64,000 nucleotides of DNA from Adiantum capillus-veneris (taxonomy: Eukaryota > Streptophyta > Polypodiopsida > Polypodiales > Pteridaceae). Location: contig CM043947.1 of assembly GCA_014529385.2 (NCBI GenBank), positions 115,277,587-115,341,586 on the forward strand, given 5' to 3'. The notes below the pieces were generated by a model. The model did not search any database. It was given only the letters and a program-made list of their open reading frames with translations, and was not told where the DNA came from. Positions within the stretch are counted from its first letter, which is position 1, and every line of letters begins with the position of its first letter. Positions 43,716 through 53,376 of the stretch are shown here, one piece after another. A program made the translations under genes and the position numbers.

Positions 43716-43735
43716 AGGAGTAAAAAAAAGGAAAC

Positions 43736-45501
43736 ATGAATGTATCATCACACTATCGAAAATTCACCATCCAGGACAGAAAAATCATAATGACACTACC
43801 AGTCATGGAAAGAATAAACCAAGAATCTTACGATGGGCCGAAAAATGCAAAACGGATAGACCTCGCTGCACCAAGTGAAAAGTCTCAGCCGGTCTATACC
43901 GCAACTGATTTAGAGCCAGAAGAAGAAGAACTGCTAACACAACTTCTCAAGAAGTATAAAGATGTGTTTGCATGGTCCTACAAAGACCTTAAAGGAGTTG
44001 ATCCATCGATATACCAACATACAATTCCATTGAAATCAGATGCCAAACCTAGCAAACAACTTCCTTCCACGTATAATGACACATTTGCTAAACGAATCAA
44101 AGAGGAGATCGACAAGCTGATGGATGTTGAATTCATCTATACAAACATACAGATTGGGTGTCACCCATTGTGGTTGTCCCCGAAAAGAACGGAAAGCTGC
44201 GAGTGTGCGTGAACCTCAAAAAAGTAAATGCAGCCACCATAAAGGATAATTATCCCTTGCCGATCACAGAACATGTACTTGAGAGGGTGGTTGGGAAACG
44301 GGCTTATTCTTTTCTAGATGGGTTTTCAGGGTATAACCAACTGGCAATTGCAATAGAGGATCAACACAAAACAACGTTTTCCACAGAATGGGAAATATAT
44401 GCGTATAGAGCTATGCCTTTTGGCTTAACCAATGTCCTAGATACCTTTCAAAGGTTAATGAATCATGCGTTCAAAGAATACCTGAGAATATTCTTAGAAG
44501 TATATATGGATGATCTCTGTGTACACTCTCTTCTACAAGAGGAACATATTGACCATTTAAAAAAGGTATTAGAGAAATGCAGAACATATGGAATCTGTCT
44601 TAACCCAGAAAATTGCATTTTTATGGTTAGGCAAGGCCGCATCTTAGGACATATTGTCTCAAGAAATGGCATAACCACTAACCTAAACAAAATCAAAGTC
44701 ATAGTAGACTTACCCAGGCCTACTAATGCCAAACAAGTACAATCCTTCATGGGACACTGCAGATATTATCGAAGATTCATATATATCTATGCAGTCATTG
44801 CACAACCTCTGTATCGTTTGTTAGTCAGTTTCGACTGGACTGAGGAGTGTGAAACTTCATTCCAAAAGCTTAAAGAAAACTTTGTATCAACACCTTTATT
44901 TAAAGCACCAGATTGGGAAAAGATATTCGATGTTCACATTGACGCATTTACATATGCAATTGGGAGTATTCTGGCTCAACCTGGAGACGGAACAATGGAT
45001 TTCCCAATTTGTTATGCAAGCCGACAATTAAATAGTGCAGAAAAGAACTACACAACCACGAAAAGAGAGGGGTTAGGAATGATTTATGCTATAAAGAAAT
45101 TTCAATTTTATTTGCTCGCAAACAAGTTTGTGTTCTTCACAGATCATCAGGATCTTTTGTATCTGGTAAATAAACCATGCAATACTGGGAGAATTGTATG
45201 CTGGTTTATTATGTTACTAGAATTTGACTTCACAGTGGTAGTCGAAAAGGGTAAAAATCATCTACGGGCTGTTCACCTTTCAAGGCTGCAAAACGGGGAA
45301 GCTCCTGAAGGAGTAGATGTTGACATACATGATGCTTATCTTTTCAATATTGAAATGATACCCAAATGGTCTCAGGAAATTGTTCACATTCTTTCCTTTG
45401 GAGGTAGATTTGATAACAAGGAAGACATATCAAAACAACAAACAATTCGACAAACAAAAAACTTCCAGTTGATTGCAGGACGACTGTATCATCTAGGCTA
45501 G
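43736..45501 (+). pseudogene. Reverse transcriptase-RNase H of G3
   Basis: The first part (43736-44150) covers the linker DVFAWSYKDLKGVDP and N-terminal RT. A frameshift near 44150 moves into the frame of 44158-45501, which holds SPIVVVPEKNGKLRVCV, NAATIKDNYPLP, FLDGFSGYNQ, MPFGLTNVLDTFQ, the YMDD box at ~44504 and GHIVSRNGI. RNase H follows with FDVHIDAFTYAIGS, TTKREG (Glu of the usual EREG replaced by Lys-Arg context), FFTDHQDLLYL and HLRAVHLSRL (Asp of RADH replaced by Val). Thus RT keeps its catalytic box but RNase H has lost a likely catalytic residue. A stop ends the frame at 45501. Confidence 0.8.
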
Positions 45502-45539
45502 GATCAAATTCTACGATTATGTATAAATCCGAAGGAATT

Positions 45540-46171
45540 CGAGTGTTATCTTGAAGAAGCACATGTCCTCAGGATTGTGCATTTCATTGTTCAACAATGA
45601 AAACACACCAGAGACTGAAACAATTAGGGGTTTACTGGCCAACTATATATGCTGACACACACGCTTATGTTAACAGTTGTACTATATGTAGTGCCAAATG
45701 ATCAGTGGATCATGTGACATTGTTTCAGGTAAACATTGCACCTGCATGGAGTCAATATATCATTCATTTCTTAACAACAAGGACATTTTCTGAAAACATA
45801 ACAACAGCACGGAAAAGGGCTATAGAGCTGGAGGCTCCCGACTTTAATTTAATTGGGAATCAAGTCTATAAGGGAGGAAAGGACAATCAACTTATAATCT
45901 GTGCAAGTGAAAGTGAATACCAGCTCATTCTAGAACACACACATGGAGGAATAAGTGGAGGCCATTTTTCAGGAAATAAGACGGCAAGAATTTTCTTAAT
46001 CGCAAGAATATGGTGGCCTACATTGCATATAGATGCTGAGGAGTTTGTAAAGCGTTGTGACGCATGTCAGCGCACCAAGGTGCCGATAGAGAGAGATGAG
46101 ATGCCACTACGGCCAATGATGGAAGCAAGGGTATTTGCAAAATGGGACATTGATTTTGTGGGGCCTATTTC
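45540..46171 (+). pseudogene. Integrase N-terminal part of G3, two zinc-binding modules
   Basis: First module: CYLEEAHV..VHF, then in another frame LGVYWPTIYADTHAYVNSCTIC, ending at a TGA. Spacer: APAWSQYIIHFLTTRTF. Second module: LEHTHGGISGGHF, IWWPTLHIDAEEFVKRCDAC, then WDIDFVGP, the start of the catalytic core with its first Asp. It is cut after ...GPI by the solo LTR at 46172. The same arrangement is seen in G2. Frame changes at ~45600 and ~45700 make it non-functional. Confidence 0.75.
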
Positions 46172-46954
46172 TGTTAGAAAATAAGACGTAGCTAAATAGA
46201 TTTTTTAGTAGATTACTTAATGGAGAGAGATAGCCTTCACACACAAGATATTATAGAGTAGAGAGAGAGAGAGAGTACACACGATATACGTGGTACACCC
46301 AATGTGGGCTACGTCCACGGGAAAGCAGCCACTCAATGGCTTTAGCACTTCAAAAGAAGAAGTAGTTTACAAAGGGATTAAACCCTTGATAGAGCTCCCG
46401 CCTTGCTTCACTCTCACCACCTCACACTCACCTTGTTGCATCAACTTCACACTATGAAATGTGTATAGAAATGGCCTCCTTTTATAGGCCAAAAGGGCTG
46501 CCCTCTCTTATGAGAGACAGCCATGTGTAGCCGCCCTTGTGCGAATAAGTCCAAATCGGACCCTCCAATCCGCCCATGTGTGGCCGCCCTTGAGAAGACA
46601 AGTCCGCTTTTGAATTCGGCCACCGGCCACCGGCCATTGACTTCCGACCACCGGCCATCCGCCATTGACTACCGGCCACCGGCCAACCGACCGGTTGTTT
46701 TCCGACCACTTTCTGGCCGCCGTCCGGCCATAATATTCCGGAAAAAAAAGGAATATTCCGGCGAAAAAACAAGTCTCGGGGGCCTCCGCCCCCAAGGCCT
46801 CTAAAGTTGCCCCTGATTCTTGTCCGTGAAAATTTTGGTTTCCGGTGAGTGATTTTCCTTTACGCACGATGGCTTCTCCTCATAATGGGGGCCTTACAAA
46901 TGTGCGCTTTTACCACAGAAAATTACAAGGGTAAATCAGGCTCCATACTTAACA
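46172..46954 (+). repeat. 783-bp solo LTR in the G3 integrase, ATTTC duplication
   Basis: It starts TGTTAGAAAATAAGACG and ends CTTAACA, with ATTTC on both sides (46167-46171 and 46955-46959). The GATATACGTGG..ACCCAATGTGGGCTACGTCCACGGG stretch near 46280 is of a type I associate with plant copia LTRs. A GC-rich imperfect repeat (CCGGCCACCGGCCATTGAC units, ~46615-46735) lies inside. Orientation is assumed, not proven. Confidence 0.85.
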
Positions 46955-46959
46955 ATTTC

Positions 46960-47893
46960 ACCCTCTACATATCACACCCATACCCAATATATCATTGTGG
47001 CTACGGACTATCTAACAAAATGAGCGGAAGCCAAGGCAACACAAAAATCAAACACAAGAACCACTGCATAGTTTTTGTATGAGAATGTCTTTGAACAATA
47101 TGGGTTACCAATAGAAATTGTCAGTGATCGAGGAACACATTTTCTTAATGATGTCATTGAATATCTGCTAGAGGAATTCATGGTCATACATAGAAAATCT
47201 GCTCCATATCATCCACAAGCAATTGGACAAGCTGAGGCCACAAATAAAACATTGTGCACTATTTTGACTACAATTGTATCAGAGTCAAGGACAAACTGAG
47301 ATCAGCAGTTACACTCAACACTATGGGCATACAGGGTAGCTTACAAAACATCAATAGGAATGACACCGTACAACATGGTGTTTGGCCTAAACGCTATATT
47401 ACCCATAGAGTTTTTAATTCCAGCTCTACGAGAAGCGAGAAGCTTAGCATGGACAGGGCATGAGCTCTCTTCAAGAATAGATGATGTTGAAAAGCTAGAT
47501 GAACTTCGATTGAGAGCTGTAGCTTCAATCTATGCTAAAAAGAGAAGACAAAAAGAGTTTTTTGACAAGCATGTGCGCAAAAAAGAGTTCAAAACAGATG
47601 ATTCTGTACTTGTTTATACCTTGAAGCAACATGCCAAGAAACTTAAAAAGCGAGGGATGGGACCCTTTGTGATTAGTGACTTATCACAAAGTGGAGCTGT
47701 CAATCTTGCTACATTAGCAGGTGAAGAAATGCCAAATTGGATTAGTGGGTGTTGATTAAAAAAGTATCATTTGCCACTAACACAGCATATGCTTTAACAA
47801 ATACATCAAGAAAAACAACGGATGAAAGAGAAACAGAGGATACGAGAAGAAGCCTAAGCAGAAGCAAAAGACATAGCAAAAAGAAGGCTTTTA
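46960..47893 (+). pseudogene. Integrase core and C-terminus of G3
   Basis: After the solo LTR the integrase resumes with a segment encoding TKWAEA-like sequence (frameshifted), YENVFEQYGLPIEIVSDRGTHF with the second catalytic Asp (~47125), then YHPQAIGQAEATNKT with the Glu (~47235). The usual Asn before Gly is Ile. A TGA at ~47299, then a frame change, precede YNMVFGLNAILPIEF, the KKRRQKEFFDKHVRKKEF basic region and the RGMGPFVISDLS C-terminal fold. The frame drifts to stops at ~47757, 47812 and 47893. The stretch 47535-47740 is the counterpart of 1-200. It is decayed. Confidence 0.8.
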
Positions 47894-47979
47894 TGACAAC
47901 AACAATAATGTGGATCACTTTTGCAAATAAATGCTATTTGACTAACAAATTTTGATAAAGACACAGTGGAGCCTATAAT

Positions 47980-48118
47980 TGCAGTCATAGTGGGTAGTAA
48001 TCAAGTTGAATCGACGGCATTTCTTGATTCTGGAGCTCAAGAGAATCTAATCTCTTACAGATTATACAATCAGCTCAAGCTCAAAGGTCAACTACATCCT
48101 ACTCCACAGGTGATGGTG
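47980..48118 (+). pseudogene. Orphan retropepsin fragment
   Basis: The plus strand encodes VGSNQVESTAFLDSGAQENLISY, a retropepsin active-site loop with D-S-G, and ~20 residues more. It is not the G2/G3 protease (AILDSGAGVAIAT). It lies ~90 bp after the G3 integrase end and breaks off at ~48118, where unrelated sequence starts. It is probably a scrap of another retroelement joined when the 3' end of G3 was lost. No neighbouring domain is recognisable. Confidence 0.6.
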
Positions 48119-48268
48119 ACGGGAGCAAAGTGAACCCCGAACCCCGACGACCTCTAAAACGCTGGGGACCGAATGGCACGCCTCGAGCCTATCATGGTAA
48201 AGCGAACAGGGGGTACCACCTAGCTTTGAGCGGCTAGGATTCAAACCACGATGATACGAACACCGCAT
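48119..48268 (-). other. Possible tRNA-derived SINE relic
   Basis: The minus strand carries GGTTTGAATCC (~48239-48249), close to the RNA polymerase III B-box GGTTCGAANCC, followed by a GC-rich body and preceded by a (TG)n tract. No A-box is clear and no target duplication was found, so this is only a suggestion. Confidence 0.25.
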
Positions 48269-48269
48269 T

Positions 48270-48300
<31 letters not shown>

Positions 48301-48310
48301 CACACACACA
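48269..48310. repeat. (CA)n microsatellite
   Basis: About 20 CA units with one interruption. Confidence 0.9.
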
Positions 48311-49340
48311 GATTGAGATTTGCAAATGATGAAAGTCCTCGGAGGTGCGAGGGAGAATTATTTCTGCAGTATTTACAATGACCTTCCTTCCGGCAAGGCG
48401 GCACAGTGTGGTGATAGAGAAGTAAGGAGAGAGAATGGTGAAAACTACTTGGTGCGTTCTCTAAGACGACTCAATGGTTGTGAAGCTTGCTACCAAGAGC
48501 GTGTATACGTGTGTGCGTCAACCATTGGAGTCGAGAGGTGGTCGTGGCTCCCTTTGCATGGTGCAAATCCCAAGGCAAACCAACATACAAGCCCCCTCCC
48601 CGTGATGCCGATAGTGTCAACTATTCCCACTACACTCTACCAAGTGCTGACCTCTCATGAACTGCCCCCCCCCCCGATAGTGACCTCTCAGTGCCAATTT
48701 ATAGGTGCTGGATGCTTGGATTATGGTAATCCTGGTGTGATTAGGGTAAGCTAATCGGGGAGACAAAGCAAGTGGTGGGCCCGGTGTGGTTGACCCTTGC
48801 TTTGTTTTGGGAGGTTATTAAAAGGTGAGAATCTCTAGGTGGGCCTTTGTGACCATCACCTAGAGAGAGGGAATTTACAAAAGTGGGAATTTTACAATGG
48901 CTTGGGTGAAAACTGAAGAAATGATGAACATAAGCTACAAATGACTAAAAATGGCATCGTGGTTGCGTGACTCCGATGAATGGTGTGTTGCCGGTGCATC
49001 CGTTTAGCACGTACTTCTTTTCGGGGTCGATTGGGGCATGCTGTTCAGCGCATTTCTCCTTTTTGTTGTTGGCGGCGCGTGATTTGGGTCCTCCTTCTTT
49101 TTTGTTGTCATTGTAGCTGTGGAATCCTTTGTTTTTTTTTGTATTTGTGGTGCGTATAAGCGTGTGTGTGTGTACGTATTTGCATGTGGGGGATGTGTGT
49201 ATATATATAGATGTGGGTGCATGCCTGCGTGTGTACGGGCTTATTACGTGTATAATATTATATATATATATATATATATAATCTTTTTTGGGCTCTGTTG
49301 ACGGCGGCCCGCTATGCGAGGTTGAGGGGTGGGCGGGAGG

Positions 49341-49434
<94 letters not shown>

Positions 49435-49786
49435 GCATGGGGTGTCTGTGTGTATGTGTGTGGTGTGTGTATAGAGAGAGAGCGTGAGAGAATTCTGCGC
49501 CTTCACAAGCAGAAGAGCGAGAGAGAGATAGGTACTTGGGCGGGCTGGAGCTATGTGTAGAGCACGAGGGAGAGAAGGGGATGAGTGGGGAGAGAGAGAG
49601 TGTCTGAGGGAGGGAGAGGATGAGGCGGGTGTGTGTGTGGAGAGGGAGAGCATCCCGTAATTTGCGTTGCGCCTTCGGGATGAAACGGAAGAGAGAGAGA
49701 GTTTAGTGCGGCCTCCGGGCTGTGAGGAGTTCGAGAGGGAGAGAAGGGGATGAGGTGACATGGATAGGAGAGAGAGAGGGAATCTC
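48311..49786. other. Unassigned DNA with microsatellites
   Basis: No supported gene. Notable items: a C13 run near 48666, (TA)n at 49258-49280, a (GT)n tract of ~90 bp at 49341-49432, and a GA-rich tract 49475-49786 that continues after the copia element, showing it was one purine-rich region before insertion. Confidence 0.6.
49341..49432. repeat. (GT)n microsatellite
   Basis: About 45 GT units. Confidence 0.95.
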
Positions 49787-49978
49787 TGTTGGGGTATAAA
49801 GCCCAATGTGGTCGCCCAGGTAAGTGGGCGGGCCGCCAGGTATGTACACATATTCTTTTGTAAAAACCTAATAAGAACTCACTATGCTCTATACATTACA
49901 GTAGAGCGAGTTCACCATATCCTCGTGCTCTTCTTCTCGCACTCTCTCTCGTGTCGCACTTCCGCTTGTACTCCTTTA
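49787..49978 (+). repeat. 5' LTR of the copia element
   Basis: TGTTGGGGTATAAAG to CTCCTTTA, 192 bp. Confidence 0.92.
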
Positions 49979-49980
49979 AC

Positions 49981-49992
49981 TGGTATCAGAGC
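49981..49992 (+). other. Primer-binding site of the copia element
   Basis: TGGTATCAGAGC two bases after the LTR, the initiator tRNA-Met type. Confidence 0.93.
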
Positions 49993-51075
49993 TCAAATCG
50001 AGGCTCGGGGCAGCACTGCATGAGGCTAGAGTCACCAGCTCAGATTGGAGTGAAATTCGACAGGCGAAGACACGGCCCCAAATCCTGTGGGAAAGACCGA
50101 AGGGCTTGGTGTTCTCAGAATTTCATTCTGAGGTCATCTTGGCCACCGTTCGGCTTCGACAAAGGTCTGCGCAGGCCATTTTTGACTACGTGGTCTCAGC
50201 GGGTGCAGATCCGACTCTGCAAATTTGGGGTTTTCGGCCTACGACTGCAGGTGCTGAGGATATCGACACTCCCAGAGTGTTGATTTGTGGCTGTCTACAC
50301 ATCGAACGACGGCTCACAGTTCTTGGAGGCGTGTCACATACGACACGGGCGCATCTACACACAGACTGTAGGCGACATCCACTAGTTCATCAGGTAGCTT
50401 GTGTTTGCTGCTTGATATTCCAGATTTCATCCTGACATTGCAGGTACTTCCACATGGGATGTATTGTCAGAGATGATGTATGTTTGTTGAGGGTTTGTTG
50501 GCTGTGAGTCACGCAGCAAACAACCGCCGCAGCGGTTACAGCATACAGTGGGAAATTTGTGGATGTATGACTTTGTGGGAAGTCTATGTACTGTCAGATT
50601 TACTGCACCCTTTGTTGAGGGTCGAGTGAGGTTTTATTGAGCTGGGGGATTCTCGAATGTTGAGATCCTTTCGGTGATATAGGTCTTGGAGCGATCCCTC
50701 GAGCACCCTTAGATAGGCAGCTAGGATGTATTGACTGTGAGTTAGACAGTTGGGATTGCATCTTTGCTTTACTGCCGTTGAGGCATTGTCGCAGTCTATG
50801 CTTATAGGACAGTGACAAGACAGTGAGAGACAGTACAGGTGTAGGACAGGTTTACCCGCAGCTTACAGTGTCAGAGAGACAGTGTTTTTTGAGCTGTTTT
50901 TGGTCTGTTTTTGAGTACACCAGAGCCATTTTACAAAGGAGACTCTGCCAAAATTTATGCAGAATCTGAAGCTTTCTTGGTTCATTTGACAGGTTGATAT
51001 TGGTGCAGAGGTCAGTTTACATGGGAAACTCTGCCGAATTTTTCCCAGGAAAGTAAACCACTGTGAAGCGTAGCT
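49993..51075 (+). other. Leader of the copia element
   Basis: About 1.1 kb between primer-binding site and the first ATG of gag. Open frames are short and unlike known proteins. I read it as an untranslated leader. Confidence 0.6.
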
Positions 51076-53376
51076 ATGGCTGGATCACAGGACACTGCTC
51101 TTTACAATATCAAGAAGCTGGATGGAACCAATTTCCCATTGTGGAAGAAGCAGATTTGGCACGTGTTGGTACAAAAGAAGCAGATAAAACCTATAAAGCT
51201 CAAGGGGATAAAACCAGAAGATATGGACGAAGATGAATGGAGCAAAATGGATGAATTGGCACTTTCTACCATTATGCTGACTTTGGCAGAAAGCGTTTAC
51301 TTCAATGTAGCAGACGAGATGTCGGCTTATCAAGCATGGTTAAAGCTGAGTGATCTTTATGAGAAGCAGAGTGCAACTTCACAGGTATACTGGCTTAAGA
51401 AGCTTGTTGACTTGAAGATGAAAGAAGGGACACCTATGTCCAATCATCTGAATGAATTCAACACAATCTATAGTCAGTTGTCAGCTCAAGGTGTCAAGTT
51501 TGATGAACCTGTTAGAGCTATGTTCCTGTTGATCACATTGCCAGAAAGTTGGGACACTTTTCGCACAGCTTTGAGTAATTCTGCACCTCCAGATGGTTTG
51601 AACATAGCAGGTGTAGAAGGAAGTCTGCTTACTGAAGAAACCAATAGAAAGACAATGGACAAAGGCAAAGGAACAGCCTTAGTTGTCAGGGGAAGGACCA
51701 AAGAAAAGTACAAAGGTGGAAAGAGGAATCAGTCTCGTAGCAAGTCCCGCAGTGCTAAAGGCAAGAGTGACATAGAATGCTACCATTGTGGCAAGAAGGG
51801 TCACATGAAAAGAGACTGCAGAGAATGGAAAGCAGAAAAAGGCAAAGAGAAAGCTGAAGACCATGGTGAGAAGAACAAGTCCTCAGTGAAGATTCAAGAA
51901 ATAAATGTGACAAACACTGTTGCAGAGGATGACAGTCTAGTGTCAGGAGACATCTACTTCTTGAAGAATACAATGGACTCAGCTCTTCTTACAGCATCTG
52001 ATGGAAATGCACTGAGTGACTGGATTATAGACTCAGGGGCATCACTTCATGTGTCTCCAAACAAGGAGTGGTTTACCTCTTATGTGACCACTAAAGATCA
52101 TGTTCGGCTAGGCAATGGGCAGACATGTGAGATCTTAGGTGTTGGAGATGTTCAATTGAAGTTTCAGAATGGCTCTTCTTTCACGCTGAAGAATGTGAGA
52201 CATGTTCCCGCAATTACAAAGAGCTTGATCAGCACAGGTTTACTTGATGATGCTGGCTACGTCACCACTTTTGGACAGAACATGTGGAAGATATCCAAGG
52301 GTTCTATGACAGTAGCACATGGAGTAAAGTCTGGAGGACTTTACATGATTTATGTATCAAATGTCTCTAAAAATGTAATCAATGTAACCGAGCAGCCGAA
52401 CGTTTCTTTGTGGCATAGCCGGTTAGGACATATGTCCAAGAAGGGAATGGAAATCTTGTCTCGTTCTGGTTATTTGCCTGGCTTTTCATTTAATGATTTT
52501 GAATTCTGTGAACATTGTCTGTATGGTAAGCAAACACAGCAGCCACATAAGCATAGAAGCAGTAGAAGAGATACACAGTTGGCACTTGTTCATAGTGATT
52601 TGTGTGGACCTATGCCTAACCTATCTCTAGGGGGAGCTTCTTACTTTATGACATTTATAGATGATTACTCGAGGAAAGTATGGGTTTACTTTCTCAAGCA
52701 CAAGGATGAAGCGTTTAGTGTTTTCAAAACGTTTGTGACACTTGTGGAGAATCAGAGTGGCAAGAAGCTTAAATGCTTACGCACAGACAATGGTGGAGAG
52801 TATGTTTCAAAGGCCTTTCAGGACTTTTGTGAGTCAAAAGGTATAAAACGTGAACTTACTGCTCCTTACAATCCTCCTCAAAATGGTGTTGCTGAGAGGA
52901 TGAATAGGACCATACAAGAGAAGGTCAGAAGTATGTTGTCTAATGCACAACTGCCAAATGGGTTTTGGGCTGAAGCTGTATCAACAACTGTTCATCTTGT
53001 AAATAGATCTCCTAGCAAGGTTTTGCAGAAGGATTCAGTGCCAGAGATGGTATGGTCAGGAAAAATGCCCTCATACAAGCATCTCAGAGTCTTTGGCTGT
53101 GAGGCATATACTCACTTTCCAGAGGAATTTAGGAACAAACTTGAGCCAAAGAGTAGAAAGTGCATCTTTCTAGGCTATGGTAATTCTCGTGAGATGGGGT
53201 ACAGACTTTGGGATCCCGAATCCAGAAAGGTTGTCCGCAGCAATGATGTTCACTTTAATGAATCCAAATATCATTCTAAACCAGAGAGGGTTGAGGACAT
53301 TAGAAGAGTTGTCTTCCAAGAAGATGGACCTGCATCTTCCAAGAAGATGGACCTGCACGTGCAAGACAAAATGTGA
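51076..53376 (+). CDS. Gag-protease-integrase part of the copia polyprotein
   Basis: The start MAGSQDTALYNIKKLDGTNFPLWK is typical of Tnt1-like Gag (first 20 residues MAGSQD to FPLWK include the FxxW motif). Gag core ~1-200. Zinc knuckle CYHCGKKGHMKRDC from residue 235. Protease active site WIIDSGAS with Asp319. Integrase zinc domain from His447 (WHSRLGHMS) to FCEHCLYGK. Catalytic triad D508, D571 and E607, so Asp-Glu spacing is 35 residues as expected. The GKMPSYKHLRVFGC block closes the integrase. The frame ends at TGA 53374-53376, just after a 23-bp tandem duplication. Upstream of it all catalytic residues are intact. The enzymes would mature the particle and insert the DNA copy. Confidence 0.92.
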   Translation: MAGSQDTALYNIKKLDGTNFPLWKKQIWHVLVQKKQIKPIKLKGIKPEDMDEDEWSKMDELALSTIMLTLAESVYFNVADEMSAYQAWLKLSDLYEKQSATSQVYWLKKLVDLKMKEGTPMSNHLNEFNTIYSQLSAQGVKFDEPVRAMFLLITLPESWDTFRTALSNSAPPDGLNIAGVEGSLLTEETNRKTMDKGKGTALVVRGRTKEKYKGGKRNQSRSKSRSAKGKSDIECYHCGKKGHMKRDCREWKAEKGKEKAEDHGEKNKSSVKIQEINVTNTVAEDDSLVSGDIYFLKNTMDSALLTASDGNALSDWIIDSGASLHVSPNKEWFTSYVTTKDHVRLGNGQTCEILGVGDVQLKFQNGSSFTLKNVRHVPAITKSLISTGLLDDAGYVTTFGQNMWKISKGSMTVAHGVKSGGLYMIYVSNVSKNVINVTEQPNVSLWHSRLGHMSKKGMEILSRSGYLPGFSFNDFEFCEHCLYGKQTQQPHKHRSSRRDTQLALVHSDLCGPMPNLSLGGASYFMTFIDDYSRKVWVYFLKHKDEAFSVFKTFVTLVENQSGKKLKCLRTDNGGEYVSKAFQDFCESKGIKRELTAPYNPPQNGVAERMNRTIQEKVRSMLSNAQLPNGFWAEAVSTTVHLVNRSPSKVLQKDSVPEMVWSGKMPSYKHLRVFGCEAYTHFPEEFRNKLEPKSRKCIFLGYGNSREMGYRLWDPESRKVVRSNDVHFNESKYHSKPERVEDIRRVVFQEDGPASSKKMDLHVQDKM
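53312..53357 (+). repeat. 23-bp tandem duplication inside the copia polyprotein gene
   Basis: Two perfect copies of a 23-bp unit starting TCTTCCAAGAAGATGG at 53312 and 53335. 23 is not a multiple of three. Counting positions, the downstream frame (53373) and upstream frame (51076) coincide if one unit is discounted, so this event alone explains the split. Confidence 0.95.

Larger units (their letters stand above)
25096..47893 (+). mobile_element. Element G3: Ty3/gypsy retrotransposon, sister of G2, three nested insertions
   Basis: Order: LTR to 25930, primer-binding site 25932, leader with palindromes, gag 27704-~31200, protease ~31330-32282, RT-RNase H 43736-45501, integrase 45540-47893. 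Three insertions with perfect 5-bp duplications interrupt it: element T (32625-41575), element N2 (41594-43715) and a solo LTR (46172-46954). Removing them restores continuity with G2. I see no matching 3' LTR after the integrase, so the 3' end is truncated. Many frameshifts and stops show age. Confidence 0.85.

Noticed and set aside
46523-46804. 93-codon proline/arginine-rich ORF
   Set aside because: Lies wholly in the solo LTR over its GC-rich repeat.
49244-49851. Histidine/threonine-rich minus-strand ORFs
   Set aside because: Translation of the (GT)n and GA tracts, low complexity only.
50106-50435. 109-codon ORF in the copia leader
   Set aside because: No recognisable domain and it overlaps another open frame. 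It is most likely leader sequence.
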